NCBI GenBank assembly: GCA_021464245.1
Contig: JADCRB010000020.1
Coordinates: 454,502 to 518,501 of the forward strand
Origin: Carallia brachiata
Taxonomy: Eukaryota; Streptophyta; Magnoliopsida; Malpighiales; Rhizophoraceae
Reading direction: 5' to 3'
DNA: 64,000 bases
Part shown: positions 11,011 through 24,360 of the stretch, piece by piece
How positions within the stretch are numbered: position 1 is the stretch's first letter
Layout: every line of letters starts with the position of its first letter
Position numbers and translations under genes: made by a program
Notes under the pieces: model-generated
Seen by the model: only the letters and a program-made list of their open reading frames with translations
Database searches by the model: none
What the model was told of the DNA's origin: nothing

Positions 11011-14000
11011 CAATGGAAGCAGTAGATAGACTAGGCTGACCTTTTTGGAGTATAAGGTGCTAGTGCAGGTTTGGGCCTATACAGCGAGGAACGACATACA
11101 TACACTGGGCTAATTGAAACAGCACCTAGTGACTTTTTATTGGTGGGACTGCCGAGGAGGGCAACTGGATGGGTCCGGATCAACGTTGTGTTGGTGTATT
11201 TATCTTGTTGGCTGAGGAATAGCTAGAAAGTTTTGATGTCCTCTAGGCCAAAATTTCCTTTGGCTGGCGAATAGCAATAACTGGATGGTATTTGTTTCTT
11301 CATTGCCAGTATTTCCTTTGGTTGCCTAATCCTATAGACCACAGCTTAATCATATATAAAATATAATAACAGAAGTCTAAATAATATTATATGCTTACAT
11401 GGTAATTTCTGGTATTAGAATTTTTAAAAACTCAATTTCTAAATTTTTAAATTTTTTAGTTTAATAAAATCTCAATAATCGTAATCTTTATTAATTAGTG
11501 TTATAATAGAATTAGGGTTTCAATAATTGTAATCTTTCTTAATATATCCCATTAAAATTAAAATTTTAATTTCAATAGATTTTAAATTTCATATACATGT
11601 ATTCCTTTTTTTACATATAAAAGCATAAGTATCCTTTTACTTTTCTTAACTAAAATTTTCAATTTTATGTTTTAGTTTTTTCATCAAAACAATTTCGTAT
11701 TAAAGTTAATGTTCGTAATTGATTATCGTTATTTAAGTATTTTGACCTTTATTTGTTTTTATATTTAATTAATTCTCTTACGTTAGTTCTCCTTATTAAA
11801 CCCATGTTATGCCTGTTACTTTTTTATTTAGTCAACGAGATTCACGAGTCAATATGATTCAAGTTTGTTGCAACAATTTTTTTTTTTTTTTTTTGGAGCA
11901 ATTGTTCCAGCAAAATTGAAGGCAAATTTGGGTACGTTTGCATTTTCAATCATGTAACATAAACACACATGTAAATCCCTCGCATCAACTATTCACATCA
12001 TGATTATCTGTTTGCAAGCAAATTAGATAATTAGGATCTGTGTTTTGTAAACTTTCTATCACGGCGGATATTGTGACCAACTAGAAAAGTTAGGTTAAGT
12101 TGCTTATTGAATTTTATAACAACAGATATCGACTAATAACATGCTGGAGAATGTGTTGGAGCATGTGTTGTAGAAACACTCCAACACACCCATAGAGAGA
12201 AGTGTTGAACAAGTATATGCATCTAATTAATTGTTCTTTATTTTTTTTTCCTTTTTTTAATATTTATGAATTGGGAGTTGCTTTTTTTAATTTTAGATTT
12301 TAATTTTTTCACCAAAACAGTTTTTCATCAAGGTTAGTGTTTATAATTGATTATAACTATTATAGTTATTTTAATTTTTTGGTTATAGTTTTTTCTTAGT
12401 TTTTTTTTTTTACATATAACTATGTAAGAATATTTATCAACATTAAAAAGTTCTGATTTTCACAAACTGTCTAATTTTCAACTCATTAAAACAAAAATTC
12501 ATTTATTCACATTACACAAAAATACTAACACAATTGAATTCAAAAAGAAAACTTTAGTGGATAGAATTTTGTACAATGAAGTAAACATAAAAATTTTGAA
12601 ATTATTTATTATTAATATTTCTATTTTTAGGATTTTTAAATAGACTCCTAACAGTTATGATCTTTCTTAGTATCATAATAATATTATAATTTCAATTTCA
12701 AAAGATTTAGTATTCTTATATGCATGTCATCATCCTTTCAAATTATAAAAATGCTCTTAAAAAAATATATCTGAATGTCAATTAACTTAAGAGCTATATA
12801 CATCCCATAATAGGCATGTCATCTCTCACAAGCACAGTATGGACTGTATTAGTTTCATGTGTGAGTACGACATCACCATCTCTTTCAAGGTTAATCTAAT
12901 CCTTTTTTGGTCTTTCGTTTACAATTAGGATTTACTTTGATAATATTATTATTTTGATTTGATAGATTAATAATTTTTTTTAAATCATTAGATGATGTCT
13001 TAGAACTTTTATATGTTTTTTTTTTAAAATTTTGTAATATATTATGACCTTAAATCCTATTATTAGATACATTGAAAAAAAGGTAAACGAGAGTTTTATT
13101 CTAATTTATATTTATATTATAAACTAAGTTCAATTTAAATCATATTTAGAAAAAAAATAATAAACATTCAATTTTATTTTTTTTATTTTTCTTTTTCAAA
13201 TAAAATACAAATAAAAATAAAATTTTAAACCAATTTTATAAACCCACGCGAGTGCCCATTACTAATTTATCCAATATGGCACCCAATTGACAGACCAAAA
13301 GTATGCAATACAAACAGAAAAGCCTCAATCAATCTCAAAAACTCCATTTTCGTTCAAACCACCGGAAATATCCACGCCCAAAAAACCGGACAGCTGCATT
13401 CTTATATTTGGATTAGAATTATGCCTAGATTGGATTAGATGTAGATAATAGCAATTACATGAAATTTAAATTTAAATTTGAGTTTATCATAATAATATAT
13501 TTTAATTAATTCATAAAAATAATTAAAATATTAAAATCTCTAAAAAATAGAAAGCATGTCACGTAAGTTAAAAATCCTACATAGTTAAGGAGAAACTGTC
13601 TTTCTTCTTTGCAATTATATAGATTAATTAGAAAATTTCTCCTTTTATTATAATTACTAGTAATATGCTCGCTCGATACACGGCTTATCACATCTATGAA
13701 AGGTGGTTTTTTTTTTTTGTTTAAGAAGAAATAAAAAAAAAAAACCTTAAATTTTAATTATTAATTTTATTGTTAAGCAAAAAATATAAAAAATGTTTCT
13801 TCGAGAAAAAAAATAATTTAAGAGTAGTTTTTTTTTCTTTATATTTTTTTTTGTTTTCATTAGTTATGCATATTTGTATTGAATGAGTTATAAACATATA
13901 TAAATAATAATACCAACTTAATTAATAGTTTGATAGCAATAATTATCAGAACATTATCTTCAGAGATTCACGCCTGCCAAAGTAGAAAACACTTCTTACA

Positions 14001-14869
14001 ACAATTAATGTTGCAGCCAACAGAAAAACCGATGTCATGGAAAAGAAAAATATAAGTATATGAGTTTTTAAGTGATTATGCACAAAAGATGGGACTAATC
14101 GTTGGCCTAAAAAAAAAGGTTCATAGGATTGACCAGTAATTTTCATTACTCCCCAAAAATCTGGCTGTCAATGCGTTGGCAATTCTCTCGATGGATAATT
14201 GTATGATTGGTTAAGTTATATCAGTCATCACCTCTGAGCGTCAATCCAACAATTAATTTTGAGGAGTTAAATGAGACATTACAAACGAGTTTATTCGATC
14301 TCGACTCGTAGGTCTGATAACCGACATACCCGTAATAGATTTATTTTTTCTTTCCATCAAAAAAATCCAACAATGAACTTGAAGAAAATGTGCAATAGAT
14401 AGTCGTGAAAATGAATTTTTTATGAGTCTTCTATGTCCTTAATTATTAAAACCTTATATACAATCGATACATATCATCTCCAAATTTCATCAATAAGTTT
14501 AACTTACGTGAAATTTGTAGAGATAAAAAATTAATAATTACGTTACATACACATACCTAATCATCAACAAACAAAGTTTTTATAAAATCATAGGACCGGT
14601 ATTACTCTATAACTAGTGCACCTATTATCAGGGGAATAAAACCTGCATAGGCAAGAGTAGACTACTCTCACAAGTCAGAACACTTGAAGAGAAAACTTGA
14701 GGTAATAGTTATTATTTCTTTCATTTTTTCTTAAAATTTTTGAATTTCACATTCTAATTTGTTTCTGACCTTTTATCGATATTTATTGCTTAAAACAGAG
14801 AGCCGTGAAGTTCTGTTGCTCAAGCTAAAGAGATGAGATAAAGCCCCCAGGATTGTGTATGTCCATCTG
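11011..14869. other. Long intergenic AT-rich region
   Basis: No gene recognised. Segments at about 11390-11770 and 12250-12740 share degenerate motifs (for example tttttcatcaaaacaattt / ttttcaccaaaacagttt, and aatctttcttaatat / gatctttcttagtat), suggesting an old duplication. A short inverted repeat GTGTTGGAG ... CTCCAACAC lies near 12153-12187. The 14620-14860 part is less AT-rich and could be transcribed leader sequence, but this is not supported further. Confidence 0.4.
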
Positions 14870-15350
14870 CTTGTCCCACTTTCTTCCTTGCTCTTGCTCG
14901 TTTCTTTGTATAGAAAAAGAAAATATGACCTGACCTTTTAATGCTCTTGCCTTTTCTTCCTTCTCTCTCTACCTCTGACTTTTCTTTTTTTTTTTTTTGG
15001 TTTTTTTAAAGCACAAAGCTTCTGCTTTTTGCTTGAACTTAAATAGGATATAAATGATGTTAAACTTAAATACGTAATTCTGGTTGTTTGGATTCAGATA
15101 ATCTTTTTTTTTTTTTTTTGTCAAAGAATCTGACAATATTCCCTGATTTTTATGAGTTAGGGTTGGGATATGCCATATCAGTTTTTGTTTTTTTTTTAAT
15201 GTTTTTATCTTTGGATTCTATTTCAATTTAATTACTTTGGGCCAACGTGTGTAACACATTTGGATTTGCCATTCATTAAAGTACAACTGTATGCAGCCAA
15301 AAGGATTACAGACAACCCAATTATTTTGGACTAAAATATCTTAACAACAT
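14870..15350 (-). repeat. Partial copy of the segmental block
   Basis: Aligns with 5740-6200 and 16995-17390: tttgtatagaaaa, the gcttgaacttaaataggat stretch, tctggttgtttgga, and ..gtgtgtaa..catttggatttgcc. This is sequence upstream of the putative first exon. The exon itself is missing from this copy. Confidence 0.6.
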
Positions 15351-15384
15351 TTTTGAAAACAAAATAATTAATAACTGCAAGCCT

Positions 15385-15470
15385 CTTCCAAGACAGCAGC
15401 CAGATTAATCGTTGTGATCCACTTTTGATTGGGGAACTTCCAAGACAGCAGCCAGATTAACGTTGGGATC
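15385..15470. repeat. Short tandem duplication, about 52-bp period
   Basis: CTTCCAAGACAGCAGCCAG followed by attaa and cgttg.gatc occurs at about 15385 and again at about 15437, with a few differences. Confidence 0.8.
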
Positions 15471-15669
15471 GCCAAAACCAAAGAACCATATCTTGTCTGG
15501 ATATACTTTCTCTAGAGAACATTCTGCTTGGCCCTACAATACCCCACATCACCTATTGTAAAAGGTGTCGTCATAGGGGCAGGTACCAAGCCGTCTCCCT
15601 GCTAGGGCAAATTGTGACACCATTAACCAATATTGCGTAATGTGACTAGGAACAAATACTGTACCTAGA

Positions 15670-18600
15670 ACAAATGTACAAGAAAATAACTGAATTACCT
15701 TTCCAGAATGATTTCCGTGATGAACATTATGTGCCAATTAAATTATATAGGCTTTGCTAGAGATACATAAAAAGACACAAAAATTGATTTTTTGTGGTGG
15801 TATTGTGTTTTTCTTTTCACATTGAACAGTGTAAACAAAATAGCTTAAATAATGCTTCGTAACTTCTCCTTTATCAAAAGATCAGTGCTTTTGCCCCCTC
15901 TAGCTCCTGTCTCGGGCCCCAAACCAAGCCAGCGTTTAATTTTTTTTTTGCCCCACTTCCTTCAACTTTCTTGGAAGGCTGGAATGTAACTTAAAAAATT
16001 ACATTTTATTAAATTTTTTTCTTCATATATTTTCAAAGGTTTGGCATTGATTTTTCTTATTCCATACTTTCTAAAATTTATTCTTATAATAATTTTATAT
16101 CAAGTATTGTCAACATTTTTTTTGAAAGTAAATTGCGACTTAAATTGTGAAGTAAGAGTGAACAAAAACCAATCATTTTTTGAAAGTAAATTGTGACCAA
16201 AATTGTCAACACATTTTGTACATTTCTTTTTGGAAAACCAATCATAAAATGAGATGTTGGAAACTTTACCATAAGAACTATACTTAGAGCTTCATCAAGA
16301 TTTATAAAATCTGTAAACGCACCAAAAAAAAAAAAAAAGAATATTATAGACGTTAGCTATCTATATTCCATGAAAACCAAGTCTGAAATAAAATGATATT
16401 TGTACGTGGTGAATTTTCGGCTTGAACCTACTGTCCCATCTTAGAAGCAATGAGGCACTATAGATTATAAATACATGTTGATCATATATGTGTCCCTCTT
16501 TGCCACATCAATGGAAGCAGTTCATTGTGTTCAAAAAAAAAAAAGAAGAAGAATGGAAGCAGTGCAAAAAATATAATGCGGCACCTAATTAGGGGACCAA
16601 AAACATGCAATACAAACACAAGCCTCAAATCAATCTCGAAAACCCCTTTTTCACTCAAGCACCCAAAAATATTCAGGCCCAACAACAAGAAAGCGCCATT
16701 CTTTCTTTTATTGCTAAAAAACCCACGCACCTAGAAACTTGAACGAACAAAAAAAAAAACAATTCCACAAGGGAAAAAAAAACCTGGTTACTTAGAAATC
16801 AAAACTCAAAAGTTCAGAACTTGAAACAGGCCAGAAACATGAAAGCATGAATATAAAATGATTACCTTTTTGGAGTGAACCATAAGAGAAGGAAGAGAAG
16901 CCGATAATGCCTTTGAAACTCCGGCCATTTCTTCTTCCCTGAATGGATTAGAGGACAAAGGTTTTGCCTCTTTGGTTCTTGTTCTTGGACCATTAAATTA
17001 ATTTTATATATTTGTATATTGCTAAAATCTAAGAACAAAACCAACCTTCTCTCTCTACTTCTGACTTTTTCTTGGTTGTATTGTAAATGTGAAACGGTTT
17101 GGGAAATTAAAGCTCAAAGCTTCTATTTTTTGCTTGAACTTACATAGGATAAAAATGATGCTGTAGCCTGTCGTTATCATGTACCTTTCTGTTTGGATTT
17201 AGATAATCTTCCTTTTTAAATTTAGTCAAAGATTCGGATAATATCCTAATTATTTTTTTTTTAGTTTCTGTTTCAGTTTTCATTATTTTGGGGGCGATCT
17301 GTGTGATACGTTTAGATTTGTCATTCATTAAGTACAACTATATGCAGCCAATGGGATTACATCCAATCGTGAAATTCCGTGATATCTTAACGAATTAATT
17401 TTGAAGTTGAAATATCTCAAAAGAAAACTAAATAGATAAAGAAACGACAGATTCATCCAAAAAAAAGGCCCAGACAAAACGTAATTTTCTCGAAAACCAA
17501 TATACAAGTTTTTTAGCCGTGCACGTGTAATTATATCAATTTAAACCATTAAATAAGGATTTCTTTTAAATGTTGATGTTCCACACTAATGATTATGCTT
17601 TATCTAATTAATGTAGGACAATTTCTCTTAAGTAGTTCCGTAGATCACACTAATGATTATGCTTTATCTGGCTTGTTATGTGTGATAGAGTTTCATCCTC
17701 TGAAGACCTAAAAATGAACATCAATTGATAAAAGAATGTATATTTTTTTTAACAAAAGTATTGAATTAGTGAAAGATTTGATATAGATTTGAGCAGTGTT
17801 TGAATCAAATTGAAATTGAGTGTTGAACTATCAAGAATTTGGTAATTATCCTTACAGAATATTTTAATGTATAAAAATACATAAAAAATTTATGTTTACT
17901 AAGTTTGCTACATTATTGAATTAGTGAATATTTATTGTGATTTGATCATCGGCAATACTATACTATACTATATAACACAAGATGAACTTACTTGGAAAAT
18001 TTACATTCGATTTGCCCAAAAGGCAACATGGCAGCCACGTGGCTTCTTTCAGTATAATGAGGCCAATTTATTCATCCAGCATCCTTCATCCAGCTATGAA
18101 GAAGTATTGACCTCGTAGAAGATGCATTCATTTGATTTGCAGTATTAACATTAAAATAATTGACAATCAAGATAAGATACGATTAATGTCCCCTCAATAT
18201 AGCAAGTGGCATTGTTTATTTTTTACTTTAGGCAATCAGCAATCGATAATCAAAATAGATTTGTTATATTAACATTAATCAACTATAAAAGACTTGCCAT
18301 GAAGACATTTTCGTTTACTTTCTTTATTTGAAGAATCGTAGAGGTGGATTTGCTTTCATAATTCTCTTCTGCAAACTATATATATCTAAAAGAATGCAGA
18401 GCAATGGTTAAAAAGGAGGGGGTGAGAGCGAGGTTGGGAATTCAAAACTCAATCCTCAACAATTCATGATTATCTGCAAGACCTGACAAATAGTTTGGAT
18501 CAACAACCTTTGTTATATCAAATCTCTTATCCACAATTTTTGACATACATAAACGAATGAGACAAACTTTATAATGGTAATGACGTTGAAAGGAGCTAGC

Positions 18601-18818
18601 GTACAAGAACTTGCGTACACGGTAATCGATTACGAAGGAATTTATAGAGTTCTTAATTAATTTGATAAAGTTGCCTTTGGTTTAACTTTAGTTGTAGGAA
18701 GAAGAATTTTTTCGTTCGACAATTATTACATAATAACCAAATTCCGTTCATTTTATTGTTCTCCATTAAATATTTAAGTGGAATCAAGTCCTCGAAAATT
18801 TGAAGACAAGTTATCCTC
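15670..18818 (-). repeat. Segmental duplication block, copy B
   Basis: Second full copy of the 4765-7850 block, same orientation, with many substitutions and indels. Its continuation is interrupted at 18818 by a LINE 3' end and resumes at about 19677-19768 with the first monomer of the satellite found after copy A. The prolamin-like gene array begins directly after that. Confidence 0.75.
16866..16993 (-). pseudogene. First exon of the unrecognised gene (copy B), frame-disrupted
   Basis: Begins MVQEQEPK at 16993 and ends at the conserved donor (AAAAAG then GTAATC). Compared with copy A (138 bp) it is 128 bp long. About 10 bp are missing after the EQE codons, which throws the rest into another frame, so the SSSDPS and APPPP motifs are lost. 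Probably a decayed copy. Confidence 0.45.
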
Positions 18819-19690
18819 GTCGCAAGGATATGGAGGAAGATAGGGTATGATTCTCGTAGCAATTTTTAATTGTAGGACTTCACATCCCATGTGGTGTTAC
18901 TTTGGCTGGCTAGGAGTTTAATTTGGACGGTTCTATCAATTTTTTTGGCTGAAAGGGAATGTGTCTCTTTGTACTGTTTTCCCTTGTGCATGTTGTTGGA
19001 ATGTTGTTTTTTTGGTTATGGTTGTTGCAGCTTAAATATTCAATGCAATATTTGGGATTCTTCGTGTCTCCTATATAGGCTGGAGTTGAGGGGTTCCTAT
19101 AGCTCGTTTATGGTTTTGTAAAGGAGAGGATGTGTCTATTGATCAATGTGACTATTGGTTTTTATTGGTTATTAGATATTGTTTTCATTGGTTATTTGAT
19201 TGGATTTGCTGCAAGAGGGGGGGGGGGGGGGGGGGGCGGGTCAGTGGTTGGAATGTGTTTTTTGCAGCTGCTCTATTTCTTGGCTGCAGTTGGGGGCTAC
19301 TAGTGGCGATCTGCGTGGAGGGGTTTATGCCAGCAGCATAGGGAGTGGTGGCAATGAAATCTGGATTGTTTTCTTTGGACATGACATCATGTTTGGACTG
19401 TGTAACTGTTCTCTTTAGTAAGAGGTGTATTGGTTGGGTGTGTAGTTGGAGGAGATGGTGATGAAAATGTGAGGAAATGTCGGTCACAAGTTCTGCAGGA
19501 ATTATTTAATAGAACTTTGACTTTAAAAAAGTATTTTATTTGGGAAGTGTAAGAAACTGTACATAAACTGCATTATGTACTAAACTGTATCACTTTGGGT
19601 GTATCTTGATTTAGGGGTTACTCTACTTTAGAGAGCTTTTGAATAAAATGACATTGCCGTTCAAAAAAAAAAAAGAAGAAGAAGAAAATT
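18805..19690 (+). mobile_element. 5'-truncated LINE 3' end with poly(A), inserted in copy B
   Basis: A foreign segment from 18819 to about 19676 interrupts the block-B alignment. Before it is GAAGACAAGTTATCC (18804-18818) and after it, following an A-rich tail at 19663-19680, is GAAGAAAATTTATCC; this looks like a diverged target-site duplication. The tail region has an AATAAA signal close before the A run, as LINE 3' ends do. Open frames inside (for example 18891-19121 and 19132-19341) have no reverse transcriptase motifs. It contains the 20-G run at 19217. Confidence 0.6.
19217..19236 (+). repeat. Poly(G) run of 20
   Basis: Twenty uninterrupted G residues inside the LINE-like insertion, followed by cgggt. 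Apart from the run at 6797 there is nothing comparable in the window. Confidence 0.95.
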
Positions 19691-19769
19691 TATCCAATTT
19701 AAGAGTAACTTCTTAAATTTAACCTATTTGTACTCAAATATAGAGTGTTTATACTTAATTCTGAAAATA

Positions 19770-22704
19770 GGAAGATTCCTCCACTCAACTCTCGTCAGGC
19801 CTCCAAGTTAACGTGACAGTCGCATGAAAATATTTTTTCCTTAATTTCTGGTATGTTATTTAAGGCTTTCGTTACATGACATGAAGAACCAGTCTTATTT
19901 TGTTTTTACTGTGTTATTGGCCGCTAAAAAATAACATTTTGTGCAAAAATAAATTAGAATATAATTTTTTTATTAACTAAAATCTGCTGTGTAGAAAAAT
20001 AACGCTGATTCTTCAGATCATATACTTTTATACATTTGTTAATTACAATTTACGAGTTAAAAAAAATACATAGATATCCTATAAGCTGGCGCATACGTGT
20101 GCGTGATGAGAGCTTGGCAACAGCATTGGTATTTGTTTTCTTTTCTATACATGTAATTGTAATATCGTGAAGTTGTGTATGTTCGGCCTTTTACCTCTGT
20201 CGAGGGCCAGAAACGAGAAAGTGTTGGCCGTTGATGGAAGGATCTCTGCGAGTGCGAGCTTATGGAAGGCACTTGGCATTTAATCAAGTTAAAGTTGGAG
20301 GCAACTGAAAAGTTTGAACTGGCAGGCAGTTCGTTTGGGTTTGGGCTTTTAATTGAGGATTGACGTACAGAGGTCAACCCATTATTTTTTACTTGTACTT
20401 TTTTCTCTACCTCATATGATTCTCTTTATTAAATCTCTCTCTTTCTCTCTCTCCTCCCCTCTCTACCTCCCTTTTGTTCCTCTTGTTTAATTTTCATCAC
20501 TGTATATCATCTGTATCTCGAGTACCTTTTACCGAAAAAAATTTACCGACAGTAGAGTGAGAACAATGCGGTAAACTTACATTAATGCGGTGTAATATAG
20601 TCAAAAAATCAATTGAATTAGAAAAATAAAGATTTTTCTATCTTCACCCGATCTTTTAGACACTATTTACTCTACCTCTCTCCTTTTTTTTATCTTTCTC
20701 TCCACATGTCTTCTCTATCTGTACTGTCTTTATCTCCCTGTTTTAGTTTCAAATTATCTTTTCGGTGTACGTTTGGTCTTTTATCGAGGACATCCTAAAG
20801 AAAAGGTTGAATTAACTAGCCTTCAAAGGAGATGTGAGCATAAAATTTGGAATCTAAGTTGATTCACTTTGAAAAACTAATTGCAGTTCCTACTTTTGCT
20901 TTAATTCGAACAACATCTAATGATTGGATTTATTTTGCAATTAAACAAACTTTGTCTTAGCATCATCTGACAACTTCATGTTACCACGAAAAAAAAGGAT
21001 AAAAAGTGGTTTTTCTCTCAATGGATTTTTTTTCCTCTTTATTATCATTTTATGAGGTTTATTATAAATCAAAGTAATATGACATATTTCAGATAAATAA
21101 AATATAGTTTTGACAGAGAGAGTGATATTGGTCTTGGCTTAAGGTATCTCTTCTCACAATAAAAGAGTAAGGAAAAATTTGATGGTTGTTGCAAATTTAA
21201 ATTTTTAATGATGTAAGCTGTTCATTCAAAGACAAAGGTGGACAAAGAAAGAGAAAGAGAAACATTTGCATTTCATCTAACTTAAACGATCTTAAAACGG
21301 AAAGGAATTAAAGATGCGTTACAAAAATTTTAAGGTAACATTTATCTCATCCCCTCCTATAAAAACACTATTCGATGACCATTTACATTCATTCCAAACA
21401 AATAACAAAAAAAATATAACATATACATTTGGGATCAACCAAGATGGCAGGCGTCAACCACCCCATCATCATGGCTGCATTCTTAGTTAGTGGAATATTG
21501 CTGATGACACCTAAAACTACCACTGCAATTTTCTCTAAAACGCCCACACCTTTGCAAGCAGCAAGACCTGGAGATTCTATATCCTGGGATCAATGTACAG
21601 CAAAGTATAGTAAGGACTGCTCAGACGAGTACTTCACAACGGTATTTCTTAATGCAACAACGTCTGACCAATGCTGTTCAGAGCTTGCCGGGTGGGACCC
21701 ATCATGCTACGATGAATTTGTAAGTTATATCAAATCTAAAAACAATATAGGCAGCATTTGTCAGAATATTTGACAAAGACTGAACAATTACAAGCGGTGT
21801 GCTGTAAAAAGCTAACTCCCCTGTCCTTGCTTAAAAAGAACACACATCCTATGTGCGGTACAATGATGTATATGCGGAATGCCGACAAGAGCTTTCCATG
21901 ACCAACAAATATAATAAAAAGAATCCTTTGAATTATTTTGGATTTACAAATATCAAATGGTATCAAAGGAGGGGGAGAACAACTACATTATAATATTTTT
22001 GAAATTCAACAAAAAACACTAATAGTGATCATCGTAGGATAATACCAAAGTCAAAATATTAGGCAACAAAAACAACGATAAAAATCTTACATTATAAACA
22101 AACATGTTTGCAACCTTTTATCTTGGGATTTTCTCTTCAACTTCTATTTTTGAAATTCCAACTAAAAAAACTACGAAGAAAAGTCGGAGTGCTGATTATC
22201 ATCATATTTTGAATTGTACGATTCTCTGTACTCCTAGAGTAATCTTGATGAGTCTAAACTACGACGAACCCAATTTGGAACCACCTCCGGCAAGATTGAA
22301 AAAGCAGTCTCAACGTGGTCATATGTAGTAAGCTGAAAAGATGCAACTGTCAGTTTGCTCTTGGAATTTCTTTTCGGTTCTCAAATTTTTTAATACATTT
22401 GTTTCTTGTCAGCCGACACGCGTAAATATGTCTCCCACGCCATCATCTACACGAGACACTGTTTCTTGCGTTAGTGGAAATGACGAGAAAAAGAAAAGAT
22501 GTAATTGTGGAGTTTAATCGACTCAAAAAAGCAGAATTGTTTAAGTGCACGTGAGCAAAAATATTAAGCGTAAACCAAAATCGAAAAAAAAAAAAAAAGA
22601 GTTGAAGCACAAGGCTTCAAGTCTCAAGTGGATCAAAAATAAAACAGAAGAAGGTTCAAAGAACAAGAACTACAGTTACTCACGACAAACAGGCAGAGCA
22701 CTGA
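19770..22704 (+). repeat. Tandem unit 1 (prolamin-like gene array)
   Basis: First of eight complete head-to-tail units, using GGAAGATTCCTCC as phase start. Period to the next unit is 2935 bp. It contains, in order, a spacer, a pyrimidine-rich block, the promoter, the gene at 21444 and a 3' region. The 3' region is of type I (ccacctccggcaag; cagtctcaacg). The unit joins directly to the satellite monomer on the left. Confidence 0.9.
21444..21773 (+). CDS. Prolamin-like secreted cysteine-rich protein, copy 1 (C-terminal frameshift)
   Basis: Intronless frame of 109 residues. Residues 1-27 form a signal peptide with a hydrophobic core (IIMAAFLVSGILLM). The next part matches the intact copies, with C51, C59, the C77-C78 pair and C88, and an N-glycosylation site NATT at 70. 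A one-base loss in the A run after SYIKS changes the tail to KNNIGSICQNI, ending 15 residues early. The normal last cysteine (C120) is lost, although the new tail has a Cys of its own. TATA box at 21358. The same shift is found in copy 4. The real start is the ATG at 21444 (context aagATGg), not the upstream TTG. Either a variant allele that still folds, a pseudogene, or a homopolymer base error. Confidence 0.65.
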   Translation: MAGVNHPIIMAAFLVSGILLMTPKTTTAIFSKTPTPLQAARPGDSISWDQCTAKYSKDCSDEYFTTVFLNATTSDQCCSELAGWDPSCYDEFVSYIKSKNNIGSICQNI

Positions 22705-24274
22705 GGAAGATTCCTCCACTCAACTCTCGTCAGGTCTTCAAGTTAACGTGGCAGTCGCATGAAAATATTTTTTCCTTAATTTCTGGTATGTTCTTTAAGG
22801 CTTTCGTTACATGACATGAAGAACCAGTCTTATTTTGTTTTTACTGTGTTATTGGCCGCTAAAAAATAACATTTTGTGCAAAAATAAATTAGAATATAAT
22901 TTTTTTATTAACTAAAATCTGCTGTGTAGAAAAATAACGCTGATTCTTCAGATCATATACTTTTATTCATTTGTTAATTACAATTTACGAGTTTAAAAAA
23001 ATACATAGATATCCTATAAGCTGGCGCATACGGTGTGCGTGATGAGCTTGGCAACAGCATTGGTATTTTTTCTTTTCTTACATGCAATTGTAATCTCGTG
23101 AAGTTGTGTATGTTCGGCCTTTTACCTCTGTCGAGGGCCAGAAACGAGAAAGTGTTGGCCGTTGATGGAAGGATCTCTGCGAGTGCGAGCTTACGCAAGG
23201 CACTTGGCATTTAATCAAGTTAAAGTTGGAGGCAACTGAAAAGTTTGAACTGGCAGGCAGTTCGTTTGGGTTTGGGCTTTTAATTGAGGATTGACGTACA
23301 GAGGTCAACCCATTATTTTTTACTTGTACTTTTTTCTCTACCTCATATGATTCTCTTTATTAAATCTCTCTCTTTCTCTCTCTCCTCCCCTCTCTACCTC
23401 CCTTTTGTTCCTCTTGTTTAATTTTCATCACTGTATATCATCTGTATCTCGAGTACTTTTTACCGAAAAAAATTTACCGACAGTAGAGTGAGAACATGCG
23501 GTAAACTTACGTTAATGCGGTGTAATATGTCAAAAAATCAATTGAATTAGAAAAAAAGATTTTTCTATCTTCACCCGATCTTTTAGACACTATTTACTCT
23601 ACCTCTCTCTTTTATTTTATCTTTCTCTCCACATCTTCTCTATCTGTACTGTCTTTATCTCCCTGTTTTAGTTTCAAATTTCTTTTCGGTGTACGTTTGG
23701 TCTTTTATCGAGGACATCCTAAAGAAAAGGTTGAATTAACTAGCCTTCAAAGGAGATGTGAGCATAAAATTTGGAATCTAAGTTGATTCACTTTGAAAAA
23801 CTAATTGCGGTTCCTACTTTTGCTTTAATTCGAACACATCTAATGATTGGATTTATTTTGCAATTAAACAAACTTTGTTAGCATCATCTGACAACTTCAT
23901 GTTACCACGAAAAAAACGATAAAAAGTGGTTTTTTCTCAATGGATTTTTTTTCTCTTTATTATCATTTTATGAGGTTTATTATAAATCAAAGTAATATGA
24001 CATATTTCATAAATAAAATAGTTTTGACAGAGAGAGTGATATTGGTCTTGGCTTAAGGTATCTCTTCTCACAATATAAAAGAGTAAGGAAAAATTTTGAT
24101 GGTTTGTTGCAAATTTGAAATTTTTAATGATGTAAGCCGTTCATTCAAAGACAAAGGTGGACAAAGAAAGAGAGAGAAACATTTGTATTTCATCTAACTT
24201 AAACGATCTTAAAACGGAAAGGAATTAAAGATGCGTTACAAAAATTTTAAGGTAACATTTATCTCATCCCCTCC

Positions 24275-24360
24275 TATAAAAACACTATTCGATGACCATT
24301 TAAATTCATTCCAAACAAATAACAAAAAAAATATAACATATACATTTGGAATCAACCAAG
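24275..24360 (+). promoter_or_regulatory. Conserved core promoter and leader of the array genes
   Basis: TATAAAAA lies 86 bp before the ATG in units 1-7 (at 21358, 24275, 27210, 30145, 33074, 36008, 38937), 85 bp in unit 8 (41858), and at 46017 on the minus strand for the inverted copy. It follows a conserved cccctcc. A start site about 30 bp downstream would give a leader of roughly 55 nt. A purine stretch (GACAAAGAAAGAGAGAG) sits about 190 bp before the ATG. All units share these elements, so the copies are probably co-expressed. Confidence 0.7.

Noticed and set aside
16482..16734. Overlapping frames on both strands (82 and 69 codons)
   Set aside because: Low-complexity Phe or Lys runs from A/T tracts within the duplicated block; not conserved in copy A.
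19185..19487. Minus-strand 100-codon frame across the poly(G) run
   Set aside because: Its proline run is only the reverse reading of the G run; lies in a LINE 3' end.
20057..20377. Minus-strand frame of about 106 codons repeated in most units (also 28840, 34712)
   Set aside because: It recurs only because the unit recurs. Units 2, 7 and 8 shorten it, and in the diverged inverted copy it is closed by a stop and shifts. No family resemblance.
21429..21443. Start of the array proteins at the upstream TTG
   Set aside because: The ATG 15 bp downstream has good plant context (A at -3, G at +4) and begins the signal peptide in every copy.
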